Shown here: in pieces, positions 8,436-15,608 of the stretch
Layout: every line of letters begins with the position of its first letter
Numbering within the stretch: position 1 is the stretch's first letter
DNA from: M3007 sp046316495
GTDB taxonomy: Bacteria; Bacteroidota; Bacteroidia; Chitinophagales; Saprospiraceae
Assembly (NCBI GenBank): GCA_046316495.1
Contig: JBKDAM010000167.1
Coordinates: 25,308 to 89,307, forward strand
DNA: 64,000 nt
Reading direction: 5' to 3'
Made by a program: the position numbers and the translations under genes
Notes under the pieces: generated by a model
Told to the model about the DNA's origin: nothing
Databases searched by the model: none
The model's input: the letters and a program-made list of their open reading frames with translations, nothing else

Positions 8436-8878
8436 CGTTTTGCTTTAAAAAACGAGGTTAGTAATGCTGCACACTCAGCTTCCATAATTCCAAGCTCTAG
8501 TTTTGTTTTAGGATGTAATAAATCTTTCCCTCCATACAACATAAATCCGCGTTTTTCATCAGAAGCGCCAAAAACCACTCGACCCACTTGAGCCCATGAA
8601 AGCGCTCCTGCACACATAACACAAGGTTCTAGTGTCACAAATAAGGTGCAGTCATTGAGATATTTGCTCCCTAAATAATTGGAGGCCGCTGTCAATGCTA
8701 AAATTTCTGCATGTGCTGTTACATCCGTGAGTCGTTCTGTTTGATTATGTGCACGTGCAATAATTCTATTTTCACATACAAAGACGGCCCCGACAGGAAC
8801 CTCTCCTAGTTCGTAGGCAAGTTTTGCTTGAGCAAGTGCTTGTTGCATGAAGTAAGTATCAGAGTGTACAGAAAGCAT
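8432..8878 (-). CDS. tadA: tRNA-specific adenosine deaminase
   Basis: A 148-residue zinc deaminase that makes inosine at the wobble position of tRNA-Arg(ACG). The active site is complete: HAE at 56-58 (zinc histidine and proton-shuttling glutamate) and PCVMC at 85-89 (two zinc cysteines). The ATG at 8878 is chosen; the frame extends 18 residues upstream to 8932, but that hydrophobic extension is absent from the family and runs into the divergent promoter region. Downstream, a TPR-like gene overlaps its stop codon. Confidence 0.92.
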   Translation of the reverse strand: MLSVHSDTYFMQQALAQAKLAYELGEVPVGAVFVCENRIIARAHNQTERLTDVTAHAEILALTAASNYLGSKYLNDCTLFVTLEPCVMCAGALSWAQVGRVVFGASDEKRGFMLYGGKDLLHPKTKLELGIMEAECAALLTSFFKAKR

Positions 8879-8942
8879 GTCGCAAAGGAATAAATAAAAA
8901 ATGGAAATCGTTTGCTTAGACACATGAATCATACTTTTTTTA

Positions 8943-8950
8943 GACCTTTG
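8943..8950 (+). promoter_or_regulatory. Near-consensus -7 element (GACCTTTG) before the cyclase gene
   Basis: GACCTTTG differs from TAnnTTTG only at the first base and ends 15 bases before ATG 8966. The decamer TAGACCTTTG (8941-8950) recurs exactly ahead of tsaB (30533-30542). Confidence 0.4.
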
Positions 8951-8965
8951 TAAGCAGTGCTATCC

Positions 8966-11386
8966 ATGAAGTTACATAGTCAACGTTGTAGGAATTTCTA
9001 TATTCTTATCCTTCTGCTTTTTTTTTCGTCCCTACGGGTGAGCGCGCAGGTATTGGAGGAGGATTTGAATATCGACTTGTCGGAGATTGATGAAATGCTT
9101 GAGTTGGCAAGAAGGTCTGATTCTGACGTGGAAATAGAATTTTTAGCCAACAAATGCTTAGTTCGCTCAAAAAGTAACCGCTATGAGAGTGGGTTGGTTC
9201 GCTCCTATTTATTGCTTGGGGATGTAAGCGCTAGGACAGGGCGTTCTGAAAAAGCACTCAGACATTATTTGGAGGCAGAGGACAAAGCGAGCAGTAGCCA
9301 TAATAGGCAGTTTCTTCCTTTAATTTACCGGTCGATGGGGGACTTGTTTTTTTCAAAAAAAATGTACCCAATTGCCTCAAAGTACTATCAGCTTTCTCTT
9401 AAAGAAAAGGAAGGCGATTTGTATATCCTGGAAAAGGCGGCTGATGCCTCCCTATTTGGTATGCAATACGATACTGCAGAGTTTTTTTATAAGAAATTAA
9501 TTACCAAATATAAGGAAGATGGTAACTACGGTCATCTTGTTCATATTTACCAAAAGTTAGCAACGGCCTATTCGGAAACAGGTAATTCTGGAAAAACCTT
9601 ATTGTACTACCTCAGAATTGAGGATATTATTACTCGGTTTGGACAGCCATATGAAAAAGGTCGACTATTTAATAATTTAGGAAAGGTATATGCGAAGCTT
9701 GGGGATTATAAAAAAGCACTGGATTATTTCAAGAAGACGGAATTACAATGTCAGTTTGCAGAGGCAGCAGGAGTACCCTGTTCGCTTCCTGAGCTTTTGT
9801 ATGTGAATATGGGGATTGCTTTGCATAATACAAATTCTACCAAGGAGGGAATCAATTATTTGAAGGAAGCTCGGAAGGTATTAGTTGAGAGGGGTGATCA
9901 AATATCTCAGGCAAATGTAGAACATATTTTAGCTACCATTTACTCTAGTATTGGCGACCAATACAATGCGCTTTTACACAATGAAACAGCTATTCAGCTC
10001 GCCAATCAGACGGATCAAACAGACCTGCTTTCTAGATCCTACAGGACAGCTGCTGATATTTACCAAGATCTTTATGATTTTGAGAAAGCCTTTGATTCGT
10101 ACTCGCGTTATTTAAGGTTATCTGACTCGCTTCGTTTAGAAGATCAGAAAAGGCAAATATTACTAGCAGAACGAAGCAGTGAGCTTCGGGCAGCCGAGGG
10201 AGAAATTCGTTATTTATTAGCTCAACAAGAAATAAGAGAGAGAGATTTACAGCAGGTTCGTATTGAACAAGAAAAGCTGGAACAATCTAATCGTGCCTTG
10301 GCATTAGCTGCAAAACAAAACGAACTAGAATTAGTATTACTACAAAAACAGCAGGAAATTGATCAGGCGACGTTGAGAGAAAAAACAGCAATCGCTCTTC
10401 AGACTCAACAGCAATTAAGGATTGCAGCACAACAACTTGATTCAGAAAAGCAAAACGCAGTCATAGCAAGTCTTCGGGAGCAGGAAGCTATTGAACGAGC
10501 AGAGCGTTTGGCGGGCGAACAGCAAGTGGAGCTGTTAAAAAAAGAAAAAGATATTGCAGACCTTAAAATACTATCAAATGCACAATTTGAGAAGAATACA
10601 TACATTATCGGCGGGCTAGGAATTTTGATTTTATTTTTCCTTGGTTTTTCATGGTGGTTAGCAAGAAGATCAAGCCAACGATTACGGTTACAAAACAGCA
10701 AGATTGAAGCGCAAAAGAACCAAATTGACAATGAACGTAGTAAAAGTGATCAATTATTGAAGAATATTCTCCCGGATGAAGTAGCAGAGGAGTTGAAATT
10801 AAACGGTGTGGCCGCGCCTCGCTTGTACGACTCCGTAACAGTACTCTTTACTGACTTTGTTAATTTTACTAAACTTTCGTCTGGTGTTGACCCTCAAAGA
10901 ATAATTAATGAGTTGAATGAATGTTTTTTGGCTTTTGATGAAATTATCGAAAAGTATCGTCTAGAGAAGATAAAAACGATAGGTGATGCGTTTATGTGCG
11001 CAGGAGGCTTGCCCAAAACAAATGATACTCATCCAGTAGATGCGGTATTGGCCGCATTAGAAATCTCGGATTGGCTTAAAAATCGAACAGAAAAAACACC
11101 GGGCGCTTTGTTTAGGGAGATGCGAATTGGAATACATACAGGTCCTGTAGTCGCAGGCGTGGTTGGTAAACACAAGTTTGCCTATGATATTTGGGGGGAC
11201 GCAGTAAATTTAGCAGCCCGATTAGAGGAACAAGGTGAGCCGGGCAGGGTTAATATTTCTCAGGTCACCTATGAAGCAGTAAAAGAAACGTTTCATTGTA
11301 TTCCACGAGGTTTGAAAGAAGTTCACAATAAAGGTCTTGTTAATATGTATTTTGTTGAATCCCTCAAAAAAGTAGAGAATGAGTAA
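8966..11386 (+). CDS. TPR-containing membrane adenylate cyclase (class III)
   Basis: An 806-residue protein with signal peptide, an array of tetratricopeptide repeats (about 60-380), a long glutamine-rich coiled coil (about 390-540), a membrane helix near 543-566 and a C-terminal class III nucleotide cyclase domain (from about 620). Catalytic residues are present: metal-binding aspartates in FTDFVNFT and GDAFMCAGG, the purine-selecting lysine in KTIGD, and aspartate, asparagine and arginine in DIWGDAVNLAAR. The Lys/Asp pair predicts ATP rather than GTP. The layout suggests a periplasmic TPR sensor driving cytoplasmic cAMP synthesis. ATG 8966 is preferred over GTG 8957. The last eight bases overlap the next gene. 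Confidence 0.9.
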   Translation: MKLHSQRCRNFYILILLLFFSSLRVSAQVLEEDLNIDLSEIDEMLELARRSDSDVEIEFLANKCLVRSKSNRYESGLVRSYLLLGDVSARTGRSEKALRHYLEAEDKASSSHNRQFLPLIYRSMGDLFFSKKMYPIASKYYQLSLKEKEGDLYILEKAADASLFGMQYDTAEFFYKKLITKYKEDGNYGHLVHIYQKLATAYSETGNSGKTLLYYLRIEDIITRFGQPYEKGRLFNNLGKVYAKLGDYKKALDYFKKTELQCQFAEAAGVPCSLPELLYVNMGIALHNTNSTKEGINYLKEARKVLVERGDQISQANVEHILATIYSSIGDQYNALLHNETAIQLANQTDQTDLLSRSYRTAADIYQDLYDFEKAFDSYSRYLRLSDSLRLEDQKRQILLAERSSELRAAEGEIRYLLAQQEIRERDLQQVRIEQEKLEQSNRALALAAKQNELELVLLQKQQEIDQATLREKTAIALQTQQQLRIAAQQLDSEKQNAVIASLREQEAIERAERLAGEQQVELLKKEKDIADLKILSNAQFEKNTYIIGGLGILILFFLGFSWWLARRSSQRLRLQNSKIEAQKNQIDNERSKSDQLLKNILPDEVAEELKLNGVAAPRLYDSVTVLFTDFVNFTKLSSGVDPQRIINELNECFLAFDEIIEKYRLEKIKTIGDAFMCAGGLPKTNDTHPVDAVLAALEISDWLKNRTEKTPGALFREMRIGIHTGPVVAGVVGKHKFAYDIWGDAVNLAARLEEQGEPGRVNISQVTYEAVKETFHCIPRGLKEVHNKGLVNMYFVESLKKVENE

Positions 11387-11852
11387 AAAAATGGATATCC
11401 CAGCAGCGTATTTTAGCCAAGAAGAGGTAGAAACATTTCACTCATTTGCTGGGAAAGTGCTGACTTCAGTTAATTATTTCATCTGGGTCCAACCAGAAAA
11501 CAAACAACAGCGCTTTCTTTATTGCATCGAATTATTATTCAACCTTGATGAGTCATTGCTAGTAATGGTTGATGAGGATGAATACAATTTGAAAATCGTT
11601 GGTGTAAATGAATTTATAGCAAAAGCCTCTTCTCTAAAAGATCAAAATGGCGGTATTGCTGTCCTTCAGCAAGCAGATCCCAGCGTTATTGAGCCATGGA
11701 AATCGGTCGTTGGATCTCTTTTGTTAGGTGTCAGACTTACTGCGGGAGACGAGGGATTATATACCAATGATGCGCTTTTACTTGATTTTGTGGATAAAGG
11801 GGTAATTGTAGCAATCAATGATAACGGGGGGATATTAGTTGTTGCTCGGTAA
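11379..11852 (+). CDS. Uncharacterised protein translationally coupled to the cyclase
   Basis: A 157-residue protein of no family I recognise. It has no signal peptide or membrane helix, is mixed alpha/beta by composition, and contains acidic stretches such as MVDEDEYNL. Its ATG lies eight bases inside the cyclase gene, in the form ATGAGTAA, so the two are almost certainly translated together. A cytoplasmic partner or regulator of the cyclase is a reasonable inference, but nothing in the sequence shows a cyclic-nucleotide-binding fold. A strong inverted repeat begins just after its stop codon. Confidence 0.7.
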   Translation: MSKKMDIPAAYFSQEEVETFHSFAGKVLTSVNYFIWVQPENKQQRFLYCIELLFNLDESLLVMVDEDEYNLKIVGVNEFIAKASSLKDQNGGIAVLQQADPSVIEPWKSVVGSLLLGVRLTAGDEGLYTNDALLLDFVDKGVIVAINDNGGILVVAR

Positions 11853-11853
11853 A

Positions 11854-11906
11854 CTATTTCAAAAGAGTTCATATAAAAGCACGACAGAGAAGAATTTTTG
11901 AAATAG
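11854..11906. repeat. 11-bp perfect inverted repeat between cyclase operon and bat genes
   Basis: CTATTTCAAAA (11854-11864) and its exact complement TTTTGAAATAG (11896-11906) flank a 31-base spacer. No T-run follows on either strand, so it is not a standard terminator. It begins one base after the stop of the preceding gene and ends 34 bases before the BatD-like ATG. Confidence 0.6.
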
Positions 11907-11940
11907 CAATCATAATCTTGAGAGTGCTTAATTCTAAATA

Positions 11941-12849
11941 ATGACAATATCAGCGACTACGACAAGGATTTATTTAGTAATCTTGATTTCTTCCTGTTCG
12001 TTCTTCTATTTACGAGCACAAGATGTTCGGGCTTTTTGTGTTATAGATCAACAGCCTATACTAGTAGGCGATACTTTTGAGGTAATGGTTCATGTAATGG
12101 GGGTATTAAACCAGCCAGGAGTGGTTGATTTTTCATCTTGGAAAAAACAGATTCCGGAAGAGGATATATTAAGAAGGACATTATGGGAAAAAAAAGGAAA
12201 CCAATGGGTACAAAGAGCGACCATTATTGCTTTGGATAGCATGGAAATAGCACTTCCACCATTGGCTATACCAGGGCCTAACGGCCTAGTTCTTCAAACT
12301 TCACCTACTGCCATAAAAATCGTTCCAACCATTTTGAAGCCAGGAGAGACTCTTGAGAACAACCGGTCAATCAAAAAAGAGCCCATTAGGTGGTCAGATT
12401 TATTCGCATCCTTAGTTGTTTTTTTTATTTTCGGAGGCGGCTTTTGGTATTATTACATTAAAAGAGAGAAAAAACGGGATATTGTTGTTATTGAGAATAA
12501 TAGCCCAACTCCACGCTCTTTTGAAGAGGAGGCTATTCAACGTCTTCATCTGTTAGAAGAACAATCTATCTGGGAAAATGGAGAAATTAAGAAGTTCTAT
12601 ATAGAGTTAAGTCAAATTATTAAGGGGTATTTGGAGGCCAGGTATGAAATTCCAGCGTTGGAATCTACAACAGAGGAGTTAGACCGACTTTTAAGAGGGG
12701 CTAAAATGCAAGAAACATTAATAGTAGAAATTAAAAACGTGCTCATCGAGGCAGATTTAGCAAAGTATGCCCAACAGTATAGTTCTAGTCGAGATTTTCG
12801 ACAGCTGTTGAGTCTTGTGGAGCGCTTAGTTATTCAATCCGGAAATTAG
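11941..12849 (+). CDS. BatD-like membrane protein
   Basis: A 302-residue protein: signal peptide (about 1-26), a periplasmic beta-rich domain that opens like the BatD oxygen-tolerance family (ILVGDTFEVMVHV), a membrane helix near 152-172 and a cytoplasmic helical domain (about 190-300) with the pattern seen in DUF4381/BatD C-terminal regions. It sits directly before batA, with eight bases between them, as expected in aerotolerance (Bat) operons. Bat proteins were linked to oxygen tolerance in Bacteroides; their biochemical role is unsettled. The assignment rests on context plus weak sequence pattern. Confidence 0.65.
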   Translation: MTISATTTRIYLVILISSCSFFYLRAQDVRAFCVIDQQPILVGDTFEVMVHVMGVLNQPGVVDFSSWKKQIPEEDILRRTLWEKKGNQWVQRATIIALDSMEIALPPLAIPGPNGLVLQTSPTAIKIVPTILKPGETLENNRSIKKEPIRWSDLFASLVVFFIFGGGFWYYYIKREKKRDIVVIENNSPTPRSFEEEAIQRLHLLEEQSIWENGEIKKFYIELSQIIKGYLEARYEIPALESTTEELDRLLRGAKMQETLIVEIKNVLIEADLAKYAQQYSSSRDFRQLLSLVERLVIQSGN

Positions 12850-12857
12850 AAATAGCC

Positions 12858-13847
12858 ATGGTTTTTGCGTCCCCGTACTGGTTGCTTTTGTTAATACTTC
12901 TTCCATTTTTGATTTATCACTATAAGGTATCAGAAAGGAATAGGCACATTTCATTGATGGTTTCCAGGGGAGAGGTTTTCGCCAGTACAAAAACATGGGT
13001 AGTATATGCTAGGGAGTGGCTTCAGTGGCTTAGATGGCTTGTTTTTAGTTTAATTATTATAGCGCTAGCTCGCCCACAAATAGTTTGGAGTGAGGTACAG
13101 TCAACACAGGAAGGCGTTGATATGATGTTGGTAGTAGATGTATCCCCAAGTATGCTATCAAAGGATGTTTTTCCGGATCGACTTTCTGCTGTTAAGAAAA
13201 TGGCGAACGAGCTGATTGAACGTCGCAAACAGGATAGGATTGGCTTAACCATATTTGCTGGGGGTGCCTTTAATCAATGCCCACTAACATCAGACCACCG
13301 GATATTAAGTGCATTAATTAGCAATATACAAGTTGGTAGGTTGCCAGAGGGGACTGCCATTGGTACGGGCTTAGCTACTGCAATCAACCACTTGAAAGAT
13401 AGTACAAGTTTAAGCAAAGTAATTGTATTGATAAGTGATGGCGATCAAAATATGGGGGAGATTGGACCACTAGAGGCGTCGTTGATTGCCCGGGCTTTAG
13501 GCATTAAAATATATATTATAGGTATTGGGAAAAATGGTTTGGCGGAGGTGCCCGCTTTTCGTCAAAGGGATGGCACTTATGGTTTTGGATCGATAAACAT
13601 TAAAATAGACAAAGTAGGTCTTTCAAAAGTGGCTACTGCTGCGGGAGGTAAATTTTATTGGGCACAATCTACAGGAGAGTTACAAGCTATTTCCAAGGAC
13701 ATAGATCAGTTAGAAACAAGTGAGTTGAAGGTGACAAGTGTTCAAAGGGTAACGGACTTGTTTTTTTGGTTTTTGAATGCAGCATTGAGCTTGTTACTAT
13801 TAGAGATAGTACTTCGGTGGGGCCCACTTCGCGTAATCACCGTATAA
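12858..13847 (+). CDS. batA: BatA-type VWA-domain membrane protein
   Basis: A 329-residue protein with two N-terminal membrane helices (about 5-21 and 57-72), a von Willebrand factor A domain on the periplasmic side and a C-terminal helix (about 303-320). The metal-ion-dependent adhesion site is intact: DVSPS at 94-98, a conserved threonine in GTAIGTGL, and the SDGDQN aspartate. Hydrophobic helix order and length match BatA of the Bacteroidota aerotolerance operon. It is flanked by the BatD-like gene and batB with gaps of eight bases and one base, so the three form one unit. Confidence 0.85.
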   Translation: MVFASPYWLLLLILLPFLIYHYKVSERNRHISLMVSRGEVFASTKTWVVYAREWLQWLRWLVFSLIIIALARPQIVWSEVQSTQEGVDMMLVVDVSPSMLSKDVFPDRLSAVKKMANELIERRKQDRIGLTIFAGGAFNQCPLTSDHRILSALISNIQVGRLPEGTAIGTGLATAINHLKDSTSLSKVIVLISDGDQNMGEIGPLEASLIARALGIKIYIIGIGKNGLAEVPAFRQRDGTYGFGSINIKIDKVGLSKVATAAGGKFYWAQSTGELQAISKDIDQLETSELKVTSVQRVTDLFFWFLNAALSLLLLEIVLRWGPLRVITV

Positions 13848-13848
13848 T

Positions 13849-14847
13849 ATGGAAAAAGTACATTTTGAAAATCCGGCACTTTTACACTTGTTATGGCTGC
13901 TTTTGTTGCAAGCCGGTTTATTGTGGTATTATTGGCGATGGAGGAGACAGACTCTTTACTCAATTGGTTCAAGACAATTAGAGCAACGGTTGTTATTGGG
14001 GTTTTCTTCGGATCGTTTTTGGTTGAAAAATGCACTTTTTTCACTACTATTTGCATTAACTGTACTTGCTATTGCCAATCCACAGCGGATAGAGCGAGCT
14101 ACGCCCAGCCTTATTGGAACGTCTGATATTATTTTTGCGCTAGATGTATCGAGGAGTATGTTAGCAACTGACACTAATCCTAGCAGACTAAAAAAAGCAC
14201 AGGATTATCTTAAGGATCTGATAAAGTCTCAAGGGGATAATCGATTGGGTTTAGTTTTTTTTGCCGGGGATGCGTTTCCTCAATCTCCATTAACAAATGA
14301 TCCATCGGCTTTGCTTTTATTTTTATCCAATGCCTCACCAGATGCCGTAAATAATCAAGGTACTAGCTTAAGTGCTGCCATTTTGCAGGCCCTTCGGATG
14401 TTTCCAATGGATTCGACCATTGGAAAGGCAATTGTACTGATATCAGATGGAGAAAGCCACACAGAGGAAGATCTTAATGCCGCAAATGTAGCGCGCAAAG
14501 AGGGCGTGGTCATTCATACTGTTTCAGTAGGATCTACTGCAGGCTCTAGTATACCCGTTTCTGCAGGAAAGATGCTTAAAGATTTTGAGGGTAATCTTGT
14601 CAGAACAAAGCTTCATGAGCAATCATTACAAGCCATTGCTGCTAAAACAAACGGTATCTATACAAAAATAGAAGATCAAAAAGGGATCCAACTGGTAGAA
14701 GAAGCATTAAACAACCTTAGAAAGGTTAAAATAGAACAGCAGGCAGGGTTTGTTTATAAAACCTATTATCAATGGTTTTTAGCTCCTGCTATCTTTATAT
14801 TATTGATTGATCAACTACTTTTTTGGAGAAGGAAGCCTGTTTTCTAG
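13849..14847 (+). CDS. batB: BatB-type VWA-domain membrane protein
   Basis: A 332-residue paralogue of the preceding protein with the same plan: two N-terminal membrane helices (about 10-28 and 60-76), a VWA domain with MIDAS motif DVSRS at 99-103 and SDGESH, and a C-terminal helix near 308-326. It probably forms a complex with BatA. The start is one base past the batA stop. Its last 33 bases overlap the convergent DUF2400 gene. batC and a linked moxR or DUF58 gene, usual in such operons, are not seen. Confidence 0.85.
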   Translation: MEKVHFENPALLHLLWLLLLQAGLLWYYWRWRRQTLYSIGSRQLEQRLLLGFSSDRFWLKNALFSLLFALTVLAIANPQRIERATPSLIGTSDIIFALDVSRSMLATDTNPSRLKKAQDYLKDLIKSQGDNRLGLVFFAGDAFPQSPLTNDPSALLLFLSNASPDAVNNQGTSLSAAILQALRMFPMDSTIGKAIVLISDGESHTEEDLNAANVARKEGVVIHTVSVGSTAGSSIPVSAGKMLKDFEGNLVRTKLHEQSLQAIAAKTNGIYTKIEDQKGIQLVEEALNNLRKVKIEQQAGFVYKTYYQWFLAPAIFILLIDQLLFWRRKPVF

Positions 14848-15603
14848 TATTCCAAGTCCGAAAAGAGCAAAGTCAAATTTAACAGGATCTTTTGGGTCCA
14901 ATAGGCGCAGCTGTTCCGTCAATTCAAGTACAGCCTTCCAGTCTGTTTGTGGTCGTTGGAGCAATCCCAGTTTTCTTGCAATTTTTTCAACGTGCACATC
15001 CAGCGGTATTAGTAATTGGCTGGGTTGGATGGTCGTCCAAACACCAAAGTCTACCCCTCTATTATCACGTCGGACCATCCAACGTAGAAACATATTTAGT
15101 CGTTTGCAGGTAGAATTCCGATTTGGTGTAGGTACGTGTTTTTTAGTTCTATTTGGAGCGAATGGTAAGCTAAAAAAATCGGAATGAAATCCAGAGAGGG
15201 CTTTTTCTGTCGTTATATCATTCGGGGAAAGGTGTCTAGAAAAAGCTGTTTCCAAGCTTTTATTGTTTTTGTAATAGTTTTGAAAAAACTCTAAGAAATA
15301 AAGGCTATCAATTGCTTGGAATGTTCGGTGCTTAAAATCATTGAACCGAGAGCGGTCTTTTTCTTCGTGGTTAAGTACAAAGTCGTGTGGTGCGCCATCC
15401 ATTAGTTCAACGAGTTTAGAAGCACTTTGAATAATGGTTTTTCGCTGCCCCCAGGCCAAGATAGCCGCCCAAAATCCAATAATTTCCTGGTCTTGCAGTT
15501 TATTAAACTGATGTGGGACCGAAATTGGATCGCCAGGGATGAATTCGGGTCGGTTGTACTGGTTGGCAGCAGCATTTAAGAGTTCAGCAATGGAATTATT
15601 CAA
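14815..15603 (-). CDS. DUF2400 / TIGR02757 family protein
   Basis: A 262-residue cytoplasmic protein of a conserved family with no settled function. It shows the family stretches HQFNKLQDQEIIGFWAAILAWG, HRTF, CKRLNMFLRWMVRRDNRGVDFG, PLDVHVEKIARKLGLL and DPVKFDFALFGLG in the expected order and is full length. The all-helical pattern and the LDVH segment faintly resemble HhH-type DNA glycosylases, but no catalytic residue can be named. It starts five bases after the PIG-L stop, so it closes the seven-gene minus-strand run. Confidence 0.85.
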   Translation of the reverse strand: MNNSIAELLNAAANQYNRPEFIPGDPISVPHQFNKLQDQEIIGFWAAILAWGQRKTIIQSASKLVELMDGAPHDFVLNHEEKDRSRFNDFKHRTFQAIDSLYFLEFFQNYYKNNKSLETAFSRHLSPNDITTEKALSGFHSDFFSLPFAPNRTKKHVPTPNRNSTCKRLNMFLRWMVRRDNRGVDFGVWTTIQPSQLLIPLDVHVEKIARKLGLLQRPQTDWKAVLELTEQLRLLDPKDPVKFDFALFGLGILENRLPSPKK

Positions 15604-15608
15604 AGATC

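Noticed and set aside
12858..14847. batA/batB as a recent tandem duplication
   Set aside because: The two share domain plan but their sequences differ widely, and paired BatA and BatB genes are normal in the family.
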